Origin: Heterocephalus glaber
Lineage: Eukaryota; Chordata; Mammalia; Rodentia; Bathyergidae
Length of the DNA stretch: 64,000 nucleotides
NCBI RefSeq assembly: GCF_000247695.1
Contig: NW_004624795.1
Location: forward strand, 5,009,546 to 5,073,545
Direction of reading: 5' to 3'
The position numbers were made by a program, and so were the translations under genes. Positions 21,482 to 31,720 of this stretch are shown here, piece by piece (position 1 is the stretch's first letter; each line of letters opens with the position of its first letter). The notes under the pieces were generated by a model. The model did no database searches. It had not been told where the DNA came from and saw nothing but the letters and a program-made list of their open reading frames with translations.

Positions 21482-22053
21482 GCACAGATCCTGGGGATTT
21501 CGGCTGCCCCAGGCCTCCACCCCTGGATCCCCCACCCACCACCGCTAACAGCCTCCCCGAGGCCACCTCTTTCCGGCAGGCTGAGGGTGGTCACCTTGAG
21601 CCAGGTAGAAAGGCATTGGGGGCTGGAGGCTGGGACCAGACCCTCGGACAGTCTGGGGACTGCAGTGGCCTTGCAGAGTGGTGGAGGCAAGGGGGCTCGC
21701 TCAGGGTGCGAGGGTCCCTGCCCCTACCCAGCAAAATGTTGAGGGGAGCAGGTAGAGTCCCCCCACCTTCCCCTCCTTCTCCTCCACCCTCTCCACCCTC
21801 CCAGACCAGATCTTCCCGCCTTCCCCATCCTCTGGTCTGGTGGCTCTCCCCATGACCAGTGGGTTGGCCACTGTCTGGCCTGGGTGCCTGAGCCCATTCT
21901 TTTGTGGCCTGCGGCCAGAGTCCTTCGCCTCTTTCTGAAGTGAGGCTCGGCTTTTTCCAACCCAACCAGCAGAGCCAGGTCACCTCACCCCTTCCCCAGG
22001 ACTCAGGGAGTCAGAGGGGCAGAAGCAGAAAGGACAAGAGGGAAAATGCAGAC

Positions 22054-22059
22054 TTTATT
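22054..22059 (-). other. HOXB1: HOXB1 poly(A) signal
   Basis: AATAAA on the minus strand, about 890 bases past the HOXB1 stop, followed by a pyrimidine-rich stretch. It is the only such hexamer noticed on this strand in the 3' untranslated region. Confidence 0.7.
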
Positions 22060-22949
22060 GAAATGAGGTAGTTGCAGGTACAGAGGGAACTAGCTAGCTG
22101 CCTGGGACTGTTTCCAGAAACCCAAATGGTGTCTCCAGACTCCAAAGTTTAGAGGATGCTGGCTCTGCCCTTGAGAGCTCTCCCTGTACCTGGGCCTCCC
22201 CCAGCTGCCCCCAGGGGTAGGGGTGGAGAAGGGAAAGAGGTTCCTGGGTTTTCCAGGAGGCAATAAATAGGGGGGCGGAGTTGGGGCAGGCCCACCCCTT
22301 CCTGCTTGGGGCTTGCTGGGGCCAGCCTTGAACAGCACAGTGTTCTAGAGGTTTCTGAAGTACCAGGTTCCAAAGCCCTTTGGCCATTTCGTGCTGAAGT
22401 CTAGTGGGAGTGGGCAGAGCACCTGGAAGGGCTGCATTAGTGCAAAAACAAACGCGCCGGGAGGGGGCTCGTGGGGGGCTTTTTGGTTATCACAAGGCAG
22501 CTGGTGGAGTTGTAAGGTCTGTGGTGACTGCATTAAAGATTAAGGTAAAGGGTCGGTGATAATACACCCGCACGTAGACCCCTCCCACACGGGGGACCCG
22601 AGGCCTCTCTCTCCATCCCTGGCTGAGGAAGGGGAGTCACGAGTGCGCGAGGACGATCCTCGAAGCTCAAAGGCACTGTACTGAATTTACCCGAGTAGGA
22701 AGGGAAGGAGAGCCAAGCATGAGGGTCCTGATCCTCACTCCACCCACGTGTTGACCTTGAACGGATTCCCGGAGGTGGACGAGTGGGTATGTGTCTAGCA
22801 GGCCTCCGGTCCCACCCCACCCCGCCGACCCCCAGACCTGAGAACAACCCCCCCCCAGCTCTAAACTGGCGCCCCAGCCTTGTGACTGGGATCTCCAGGG
22901 CAGTGAAGTTGGGGCGCCAGCTCCCCCGCGCCGGCGTTGGCGTTGGGGT

Positions 22950-24244
22950 TCAGGACGTGATGGAGCTGGGCGAGGCCTCCGGGGAGGTGCATGTGGACTG
23001 GTCCGAGGCGTCTCCAGCCGCCTCCTTGGGGCAGCCTGGGGGGACCGGGGCCACCCGGCCTCCCTCTCGCTCGCGCTTCTTCTGCTTCATGCGCCGGTTC
23101 TGGAACCAGATCTTGACCTGGGTTTCGTTGAGCTCCAGGGTGGCGGCGATCTCCACCCGGCGGGCGCGGCTCAGGTACTTGTTGAAGTGGAATTCCTTCT
23201 CCAGCTCGGTCAGCTGCCGCGTGCTGAAGTTGGTTCGGACCCCGCCGGCCGCGCCCAGGCCCAGCTCCGACCCCTTGGCTGGGGGCGGGGCGGGAGGAAA
23301 GCCGATCACTCCTCACCTCCGGGTCCCTCCCGCCGCTCCTCCCAGCCCAGCTTTGCACCCTCGGGCGCCCTTTGGTGCAACCCCGAGGTCCCCGGCACCC
23401 CCAGAGTGGCCTCCCCTCGCTTCCCTCCTCCACGCCTGCGCTCCGGGACGTGGGCGGATACCGGGAGCGCAGATCAGGAGTGGGACGTGTGTGGAGACCT
23501 GCTCTTGGGGCGACCTGGCCCTTACAGGGTGGGGTGAACTCGACACCTCAGACACTGCGGGCCGCACTTACCTGCCTCTACCAGGGCGGCTGAGACCGGA
23601 GAAACCCGGCCTAGGCTCAGGACCCCTCTTGCTGGGGCGCGGGGAGGGGTGGCCCTCTGAGCCCTACCTGTCTTGGGTGGGTTCCTCTTCACCTTCATCC
23701 AGTCGAAGGTACGGGAAGTGGGGGTGCTGGCTTCCGACGGGCAGGACGCTTCCTTGTCCTCAGAGAGGAGATCAGCGTAGGCCGGTGCGAAGCTGGCTGC
23801 CTGCTCATTGGCGTACGGGGGCTGTGGCGCGGGGTAAGGCCCCTGCCCGGCTGCACCCGCTCCGTAGCCGTCGGGCAAGCCCGCCAGCTGGGCCCCGTAG
23901 CTTGAGGGGTGAAAGTAGACCCCATCTCCTTCCGACGCACCCACAGGGTAATACTGCGCAGGCCCGAAGCTGGGGCTGCAGGCGGCTGGGGCGTACCCCG
24001 CGGGCGCGGAGCTGGGGAAGGGCACCCCTAGCGCTGAAGGCGGCTGCTGGGCCGGGTACCCCGAGTTCTGCTGGAGGGCCTGGCTGGGCAGTCCCCCACC
24101 ATAGCGGCCCTCGCCTTCGTAGCTGTCAACCGCCGGCCCGGAGCTGGGAGAGAAGGAAGGTGGCGCGCTGTGAGCACCGTAGACCCTGGGTGCCCGGTTA
24201 CAGAGTGGGTACTCTAGGAAGGAGTTCATCCTATTATAGTCCAT
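22950..24244 (-). CDS. HOXB1: Homeobox protein Hox-B1 (two coding exons)
   Basis: Nuclear homeodomain transcription factor of paralogue group 1 (labial type), which specifies rhombomere 4 and facial motor identity with PBX and PREP/MEIS partners. Exon 1 is 24244-23668 and exon 2 is 23278-22950. The donor AG/GTAGGG and acceptor CCCCCAG join in phase 1 across a 389-base intron. The join gives 301 aa, the usual HOXB1 length. The N-terminus [15 protein letters not shown] is the family signature and sets the start; an in-frame ATG 14 codons upstream (24286) is rejected because the family starts at MDYNRM. The PBX-binding hexapeptide TFDWMKV is at residues 179-185 and the homeodomain at about 203-262, with helix-3 core [10 protein letters not shown] (Q50, N51). 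Residues 70-175 are rich in Tyr, Gly, Pro and Ala. No frameshift or lost key residue is visible. The flanks carry the 3' RARE and the upstream autoregulatory element. Confidence 0.97.
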
Positions 24245-24453
24245 GCGCGGAGGCCGCGGGAGGCTCGGCCCGTTTGGGGGAGACACCCTCTTGCCCTACA
24301 CCCTTGCGGCATATGTCACGGCGCCGAGGCTCGCATCCATGGCCGGCGCGGGCCTGGGCAGGGCTCCCCAGGAAGGGGCAGGAGTGGGGGGGGCACATGT
24401 GACCGCTCCCAGGCCAATGGGCCAAGCAGGCCGGAGTTTGGCAGCCCCGGCGC

Positions 24454-24518
24454 CCATCCATCAGCCCCCAACCATTAGCATGACAAAGACACTTCAATCA
24501 CCCACAGCCCATCCATCT
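24454..24518 (-). promoter_or_regulatory. HOXB1: HOXB1 rhombomere-4 autoregulatory element (b1-ARE)
   Basis: On the minus strand three PBX-HOX type sites are visible: R1 AGATGGATGG (24509-24518), R2 TGATTGAAGT (24491-24500) and R3 TGATGGATGG (24454-24463). Between R2 and R3 lies a SOX-OCT composite CTTTGTCATGCTAAT (24474-24488). This order and content is that of the known mouse Hoxb1 autoregulatory enhancer, where HOXB1-PBX and SOX2-OCT maintain r4 expression. It lies 210-275 bases upstream of the start codon. Confidence 0.9.
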
Positions 24519-26406
24519 GAGAGCGACATGGAAGCGTCAAAAACATCTTTCTTCAAAGACTTTTGGAAAGAAGGGACCAGAAGGGGGGGGCGCGAATATT
24601 CAAGACCTTCCTCCCCTCCCAACCCCCAAGGCCTTCAATAGGCTCCTGGGTTATTAGATTTGGATAAATTCAACCCAGCTGCCCCTCGCTCTTCCCACCC
24701 ACAAGATGCCTCCCCCCAAGGCTGTGGACCCGGAGGTGGGGAACCCTGACTCGAGCTGTGCAACTTTTCCCCTATTTGTCTTGGGGCGATGGGTTAGGAC
24801 CGCGGCTGAGGAGCGTGGACTCCTGCCGTGGGCCAAATGGATGACTGTGAAGGGAGGGAGTGCAACAACACCTCAGGGTGTGAGGCAGGGTCTAGGATTC
24901 AGCAAAGAAGCCATTCAGCCAGGGGTGGAAAAATGGCATTTCAAGGAAGCAAGACACACCGCGGAATTGTGGGAACGGTGGAGAGGAGGATGAGAAACGC
25001 CCCATTCCCCTCTCCACCTCTCTCCATAAGCGCTCTCCCCTCATTCATACATCCATTTCTCTCCCTCAGCCCCTTTATATTCTTTCTGTCTCAATCCATC
25101 TCTCTGTTCGTCCATCTCTCTCCATATTTATATTCGTCCCCTACCTATCCATCAACTCATCTTTCTAGATGTATTTATCCTCTCTCTAGCCATCCATAGC
25201 TGTACTGGCTCACTTGCTCAGACTTAAATAACTCGCTATATCTCTCCTGAGAGCCGCAAGGAGTGCAGTGAGGTGATGCTTACAGCAGGGCCAAGAGGAG
25301 GGGAATTTTTACTCTCTTCCCAGAGTGTTTAAAACTAGTGGAGACCCTGCATTCCTCTGCTTCCCTTCCACCCCTCTCTCCCTTTCCCAAAAAATTAAAA
25401 ATAAAAAAAATCCCAAGCCTCAGACCGTACGTTTGATACCAATTAAGTCTTAAAGATTACTCCAAATGTTCAGGGATGTTCTAGAACAGATAAAGGGGGG
25501 TTGCTGAGAGGATGGGAGGATGTGTGGAGCCCCTGAGGCCCGGAATTCTGAGTCTCCCCTCTCTGCTGGGGTCTGTTGGGCTGGCCTGGGGGAGGGGAGA
25601 AAGGAAGTGCCTTCCTTGGCTCTCTTGGCCCCAGGATGGGCCTAGAAGAGAAGCCCTGAGGTAGAGCCCATTGACTCTCCTCCTCCGGACTCCAGGACAA
25701 GAGCTCCGAGCAATCCAACACCCACACTCATTTATAACTTGTCAGGGTGTCTGCCTGGCCGGAGGCCTGGGGCCAGAGCCAGGGCAAGTCCAGGAGGGCA
25801 AGAGTTCAGGGAGGGACCGCTGTAAACAACCCAGGGCTGGAGAGGAAGGGGAGACAGGTTCCAGGGGTTCAGGGAGGATCCTCAAAACTTCTCCAGTTTC
25901 CCCATCCCCCAAAGGGCAGAGTGTGTACTCATCCTTCCTCAAGGGACCCGAAATTGTGTCTCTCACTCTCTGAGTCCCTCCATCCCCTTTGTTGTCCTTC
26001 TCTCGGCCTAGAGTGGCCCCTCCTGCTGTCTCTTCGGTGTCACCAGAGGCGCACTGCCTTTCTCCGCCCTGGTAGCCCCAGCTGGGAAAGAGCACCAGGC
26101 ACTTCCGCAGGCCCTGTCCCTCCCTGCCTGTGCCACTCTGCTGTAGAGCTGGAGAGAGTGGGTCCAGCCATTCACTTGTCGGACAGAGATGTGGGGGGAG
26201 TGGGAGTGGGAGTGGAGGGGAAACGTTCCTTTGCCAAGGGGATGAGGGAAGACAAAGGAGAAGAGATTTGAGACAGAGGAAGGCTGGCTTGCAAAGGGAT
26301 GAAAGAGAAAAGGATTATTGAGGTGGGAGCAAACAGATATTTTTCTACTTCAACTTTTTTGGGAAGGAGTTTGTGTTGTTCCCAAATTTCTCTCTCTCTC
26401 TCTAAT

Positions 26407-26546
26407 AGTGAGACAGGATCTCACTATGTATTTCAGGCTGCCTTTGAATGAACCATGTAGACCAGGCTGGCTTCAAACTCACACCAATCCTCCTGCCTCA
26501 GCCTCCTGAGTGCCGAGATTACAGGTGTGCACCACCACCCCTGGCC
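26407..26546 (-). mobile_element. B1-like SINE with internal duplication
   Basis: Antisense: TTTCAGGCTGCCTTTGAATG and GACCAGGCTGGCTTCAAAC are the duplicated blocks. First SINE on the upstream side of HOXB1. Confidence 0.88.
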
Positions 26547-26571
26547 TGTCCCCTCATTTAAAGATGTCTTT

Positions 26572-26659
26572 GGGGGGGGTACTGGGGATCGAACTCGAAC
26601 TCGGGACCTTGCACTTGTGAGGCAGGCGGCGGTGGCACCACTGAGCTAAATCCCCAGCC
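26572..26659 (-). mobile_element. tRNA-derived ID-like SINE with 17-base target-site duplication
   Basis: GGGGATCGAACTCGAACTCG (a small internal duplication of box B) to GCTAAATCCCCAGCC. CATTTAAAGATGTCTTT occurs at 26555-26571 and 26660-26676. Confidence 0.94.
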
Positions 26660-27026
26660 CATTTAAAGATGTCTTTAACAGAGCCTGGGACCTTTGGGTG
26701 TAGACAACTGGGATTTGTCTTGTAACCCCAAGCCTGAGGTAGGTCTGTATCTGAGCTGGTTGCCCTGCTTCTTCAACTGGAGAGACTGCTCTCCACCTCC
26801 TCTTCTTCCCACAGAGAAGCTTCTCTCCATCCCTTGCTATCCTACTTAAGGGGCCAACTTGAGGTCTAAAAGAGGTATGTGCCAAATCTCTTTAATGAAA
26901 CTACACATGTCTGCCTGGGAGTTGGGGAGATGCACTTCCCGTACAACAGCTGCAGTCAGCAGTAGTCTGTCATCAATGAAAAGCAGGTGAGGCTGGGACA
27001 AAAGTCCCTTAAATTACCCTATCAAG

Positions 27027-27178
27027 CGGGGCATGGTGGTGCACGCCTGTCATCCCAGCACTCAGGAGACTGAGGCAGAAGGATCGTTGCGAGTTCCAGG
27101 CCAGCCTGGGCTACATAGCGAGTTCAAGGCCAGCCTGAACTACAGAGCGAGACCCTGTCTCCAAAAAAAAAAGCAAAA
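27027..27178 (+). mobile_element. B1-like SINE with internal duplication
   Basis: GGGGCATGGTGGTGCACGCC start. CTACATAGCGAGTTCAAGG then CTACAGAGCGAGACCCTG shows the duplicated block. Near consensus. Confidence 0.92.
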
Positions 27179-27300
27179 AATTTTTTTAAAAATTGCTCTG
27201 TCGATGGCAGTGATTGCTTCGGCCTAGGTTCTTCAAATGCACTGTGCTCTCCAACACACCCCACCTTCTTTCTTGCAGCGAGTAGATCAAAAATTTCCAA

Positions 27301-27470
27301 CCAGGCATGGAGATGCAGGCCTATGATCCCAGCACCCTGGGAAACTGAGGCAAAAGGCTCACATGTTGGAGCCCAATCTGGGCACCCCACTGAGACCCTG
27401 TATCAAGGTGGGAGGGGAGAGGGGTGTATCTCAGTGTGAAGGCCCCAGTACCAAACAAACAAACAAAAAC
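27301..27470 (+). mobile_element. Diverged B1-like SINE plus ID-like debris
   Basis: CCAGGCATGGAGATGCAGGC, ATCCCAGCACCCTGGGAAAC and GAGACCCTGTATCAAGG, then ATCTCAGTGTGAAGGCCC and a (CAAA)n tail. Confidence 0.65.
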
Positions 27471-28175
27471 CCTTTCTGAAATTCTCACTGGCTGTCCCCA
27501 CCCTGAAGAAAGGACTAGGAGAATCCAGCAGTTCTGGCTCCCTACGTTGCCAAGCTGCCTCCTCCTTAGAACCTTCAGGGGCTGGAGCAGCCTGTGGACT
27601 GTAGGGTTTTCTGGTTGGCCAAACAAAACACCAAAGAGGGCGTGGGCTACACCTGACACCGAAATGAAGTCGATTTCCTAGTTTGTGTGATCTACTTAGA
27701 CACAGGCATGTCTAGAACTGAAATGACCTTTGAAGGTTGTTGGTCTTTGTCATGCTGACCTTGGAGCCTGAGGAAGCATTCGAACCAGAAAGGGGGCGGG
27801 AGAGGAGTTTACATCTAGGTTTCTGGTCCTTGCTGTGGAGGAAGCTGCTTGGGCTGGGGGTTGGCAAGAGGAAACTACCAGTTCTCTCATTAGGCCTCCA
27901 GCGTCTCAGCCTGCCCACATTTAGGAGGCCAAACCCAACATCTAAGTTTGGCGCTGGCGCTTCAGAACAAGAAGGACACCCAGGGTTATGATTTGGTCAG
28001 TAGAAGAGATGGCTTCTTGCTGCTGTTGTAGGGAGGATGGAATCTGAATTCAGCATTGTTTATTTGAATGCACACTAATTAAACTTTCGGGGATCTGGTT
28101 GAGAACCTTCTACTGTGGATGGTGTGTATCGTAATGGAATGAGTACGAGGTTGGAGGTCAGAATTCTTTGGCCAT

Positions 28176-28290
28176 TTTTTTTAGGCAGAGTCTTGCTATG
28201 TAGCCAGGCTAGCCTTGAGCTCATGGCAATCTTCTTGCCTCAGCCTCCCCAATGCTGGAATTGAAGGTGTGCGCCACCACGCCCAGCACC
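28176..28290 (-). mobile_element. B1-like SINE
   Basis: Antisense: AGTCTTGCTATGTAGCCAGG .. GTGCGCCACCACGCCCAGC. Confidence 0.88.
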
Positions 28291-28294
28291 CCTT

Positions 28295-28430
28295 GGCCAT
28301 ATCTTTGCATTATGACCCTGGACAAGTGTCTTGACTTCTCTGAATCTCAGCCTCAGAGAAGAAGAATGTGCTCGATACTATTTACTTTGTTGCATTGTTA
28401 AGAGGATTAATGCAATCCACAGAAAACTCT
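28295..28430 (+). mobile_element. MIR-like remnant
   Basis: TGACCCTGGACAAGTGTCTTG, CTCTGAATCTCAGCC and GTTAAGAGGATTAATGC match the order of the MIR 3' half. Confidence 0.65.
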
Positions 28431-29536
28431 GTAGAGGTGTGATAGTAGCATTACATGCACATGCCGAAATGGTATGAGCCAGTCTTGTGTTTTTTAATAT
28501 AACTAGCATATTAAAATATGGAAATATGTGATAAGAAAATAGCCTATGTGCTATTCTTTTGTGTATGCTATCATCATGTATTATACAATATGTACTTTAT
28601 CGTGTGCAAATTTCATTTAGAATGAAGAAGGTAGACTGTTTAAGTGAGAGGTTTTCTTCTAGGCTGAAGGAGGTTTTGAAACTAAGGTCTAATATTTAAT
28701 AGCTATAAAAACATAAATGATTAAAATTATCTCCAAAAAGTTTGAGGTTAAATATTAGAACTTCTTGACTTTTGAAATATTTGGGGAACCGTCTCTATTA
28801 AAGGGAGAGGATGTCCTCTCTGCTTCTTTAAGGGTGTTTGGCTTAGAATTTGTGTTTCTCAGAGGGCAACTAAGGGTTGAACCTGACTTCCTGGATGGGA
28901 AGAGATCAGCTGGGTGCAGACTTCTGGCCCACAGGAATGACTGAGGACATGACTCAATAATCGTCGGGGTCTTTCTGAAAGGAAAAGTTCAAGTGACATG
29001 AAGAATTGCAATAATTTTCTACTTAACTGGGTTTATCTAAATGTGATAGTTTGGGGCCAAATATTCACTTTGGAGACTTTGTCAGATACTCGTCCCCCTG
29101 AATTTGGAGCAGGATGACTGTCCAGGCTGTGACTTTTCTGTGGTGGCTGGGAGCTAGAGAAGTTTGTAAGAAGGTTGTCACTCTTTGTTCTCTGAGAGAG
29201 GAACAGTTTTTAGGTCCTCTTGGTCAGAGATACCTGCCTGGCTGCCCCGGGGGAGTGGAGGAGGGGCGGGCAGAGCTGGGCTACAGCAGCACCAGCAAGC
29301 CCAGGGGACAAAGGCAGGACATGGCTCTGACTGACCACATGCTTCTGGAACCCATGCCATGGGTCAGAGGCCTGGGGGGAGGTGGGGAGAGGAGCTTGGC
29401 GGGGCTGTTGGAGGAAACTGGATTAGTACCTGTGCTCTTAGGCCCAACAACCAGATAAAAGTTGACTACACTGTGTCAAAGAAGAAATTCAGTGGCTCTT
29501 TATATAAAATGGCCTACTTCTTTATTATTATTTGGA

Positions 29537-29625
29537 TTTTTTGGGGGGGTGGTACTGGGGATCGAACTCCGGACCTTGCGCTTGCAAGGCAGGCAGCGGA
29601 ACCACTGAGCTAAATCCCCAGCACA
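29537..29625 (-). mobile_element. tRNA-derived ID-like SINE
   Basis: Antisense: GGTACTGGGGATCGAACTCC .. GAGCTAAATCCCCAGC. AAAATGGCCTA flanks it on both sides. Confidence 0.92.
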
Positions 29626-29639
29626 AAATGGCCTATTCT

Positions 29640-29733
29640 TGGGTCGGGGATGTAGCTCAGCAGCACAGCACCTGCCTGGCAAGCATGAGGTCCTGAGTTT
29701 GATCCCCAGTACCAAAAAAAAAAAAGAAAGAAA
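29640..29733 (+). mobile_element. tRNA-derived ID-like SINE
   Basis: GGGTCGGGGATGTAGCTCAG to CCAGTACC and an A-rich tail. CCTATTCTT precedes and follows it, so it landed in the duplicated target of its neighbour. Confidence 0.92.
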
Positions 29734-29845
29734 ACCCTATTCTTTACTTAAAAAGAGCAAACCTAGCCAGATATCAGGGAAGGTGGCAGAGGAAGAAAGC
29801 CAGAGAGAAACTTGCCCGGGGCACTTCTGAATAGTCTTATTGATT

Positions 29846-29933
29846 TATTTATTTATTTTTGGTACCCACGATTGAACTCAGGACCTCATGCTTGCCCTGC
29901 AGGCACTGTGCCACTGAGCTAAATCCCCAGCCC
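29846..29933 (-). mobile_element. tRNA-derived ID-like SINE
   Basis: Antisense: TTTGGTACCCACGATTGAAC .. GAGCTAAATCCCCAGCCC. Confidence 0.92.
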
Positions 29934-30291
29934 TATAGTCCTATTTATTGACTACGTGATACCTAGCACATAACAGTGTACCCAGGGCCTCCTTGGTGAA
30001 AAGCTTTCTCTCCCTCCTCATTAAGCCATGATTGGGGCCATGCTTGTTGGTGTGACGATACAAATTAAAATTTGTTAAAATGATCACACCAGAAATGTGG
30101 GAGGTAGGATACCAAGGCTCCCTTAAAAGCCTATGACTCCAACCAAAATAAATATTTAATGCATGCTCCTGAAGACTAATGAGTAATTTGGGGCAGATAT
30201 TATTGCAGAATACATTAGAAACATTTAATTCTTCCATTTATTTCACACATAGAGAAACTGAGATCTAGAAAGGGGAAAGGACTTGACCAGT

Positions 30292-30360
30292 CTGGGATTG
30301 AACTTGGGACCTTGCGCTTGTGAGCCAGGCTGTGGAACCACTGAGCTAAATCCCCAGCCC
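30292..30360 (-). mobile_element. tRNA-derived ID-like SINE; last SINE before the cluster core
   Basis: Antisense: GGGATTGAACTTGGGACC .. GAGCTAAATCCCCAGCCC. No further lineage-specific SINE was seen in the remaining 33.6 kb. Confidence 0.9.
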
Positions 30361-30931
30361 TCTTCTTTTTTTAATGACTGCGGGTTATCATGATTGCAAG
30401 TAATTCCTCAATCTAATGGCCCTTTGCTTTCACCATGATATTAATGAGCCATTCTTCTTAGAAGAACAATTCACCTCAAGCAGGCCAGACTGAGCAGCAA
30501 CTTTCTGGGCTGCACTGAGATCTCTCCAGTCCAACCACAGCCAATCTGTAACCTATCTGGGCTACGGGCTTCTCACAGTTGGCCCTGACCCTCTCCAACC
30601 CCTGCCCTGGTCAGGATAGGGTGCATGCAGCCACCAGCCACTGCCGGGAGAGTCCACAGCCCTACCCGGAAATCATCCCTCTTCCCCTTCCTTCCCCGTA
30701 GCCAACTCGAAAATTTCCAGCTAACAGGAGCCAGTGACAGAGCTCATTTGCAGCACAGGCACTCTGAATCCCATTGCTTTCTGAATAATTCCACATTGGC
30801 AATGCATTCCCTGGAATTTGAGAGGATGGGCAGGTAGTGGCCAGGAATTGAAAAAAAAAAAAAAAGGAATAAAAAATTCTTCAGCCTAGAGGAAGGCAGG
30901 AACCAAGCAAGGTGATACTGGAGCTAGCATA

Positions 30932-31055
30932 CTTCTCCAATTTTAATGTCCCTAACAATCATTTAGGGACCTGATGACTTGCAGGTTCTGATTGAGTAAG
31001 TCTAGAGTGGGGCCTAGGAATCTGCATTTTTAAGTAGCTCACAGGGCTGCTGCCA
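30932..31055 (+). mobile_element. MER5-like (hAT-Charlie) remnant
   Basis: GGTTCTGATTGAGTAAGTC then GTGGGGCCTAGGAATCTGC and TTTTTAAGTAGCTCACAGG match the word order of MER5A. Confidence 0.65.
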
Positions 31056-31425
31056 CCGGGCTCCTGCTGGCCCAGAGAGTGGGCAGGCCCCAGAGAGCTG
31101 AAGGCTCAAGACCCCTGAGGATTGGAATGAGGACTCCCCTCAAGCAGGGCAGCGCCTGGGTTTTTTTGGCATTGATAAAGGGTCCTGTCCTTTGACCAAA
31201 GAAAACTGGAAGGTGGGTAATTAGCCAGATCCTTCTGGTATTCTTGATCTTTGTAACAACCTGCTATAGCTGCAAGAGCATTTTTAATTAGACCAAATTA
31301 TCTAGTTTGGCTGTCCATAGAAATCAAAGCCCAAGCTGAAATGTCTCTTTCATTTCGCTAGGGTGGAGATGCCTTATGTGCTGTGATTTTTAAGATGTTG
31401 AACACTGCCTGTGGGCATATTTTAC

Positions 31426-31720
31426 AGAGAAATAAACACACAGCCCAATGAGATGTACAGTGTGGTTTTAATATATTGCATATTCACTTATTTATAGGGA
31501 AAATAAACACAAGCCAATAAGCTGTGTGTTATTACTTTAATATATTGAATTTATTTCATACCTATATATTTTATGAGGGAAAATAAAGTAATAAGATACA
31601 TGATATTATTATAATAACACATCTAATTGTTCTATATTAATTTATTTATGAGAGAAATAAGTGCAATTTAACATGACATAAGATTATTTAATGCACTAGA
31701 TGATTCTGTATTAGGACAGT
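31426..31720 (+). repeat. Decayed ~75-bp tandem repeat, four copies
   Basis: Four units each open with a (G)AGRGAAAATAA-type word, at about 31426, 31496, 31575 and 31650, and each continues through AT-rich sequence to TTATTTAT or similar. The periods are 70, 79 and 75 bases. The copies are diverged, so the array is old. Confidence 0.55.

Larger units (their letters stand above)
1..22039. other. Gene-free flank 3' of HOXB1
   Basis: No open frame here resembles a known protein, and the frames present are short and mostly read through SINEs. The stretch holds dense ID-like and B1-like SINEs, L2/MIR remnants, microsatellites, GATA-motif clusters and, near its right end, the HOXB1 3' enhancer with a retinoic acid response element. 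In other mammals this side of the cluster is a long gene-poor interval towards SKAP1, which agrees with finding no gene. Confidence 0.8.

Noticed and set aside
22783..24402. 539-codon open frame on the plus strand across HOXB1, including its intron
   Set aside because: It is the antisense of GC-rich HOXB1 exons. Codon bias removes stops in this reverse frame, its protein is low-complexity Pro/Arg/Ser, and it resembles no family.
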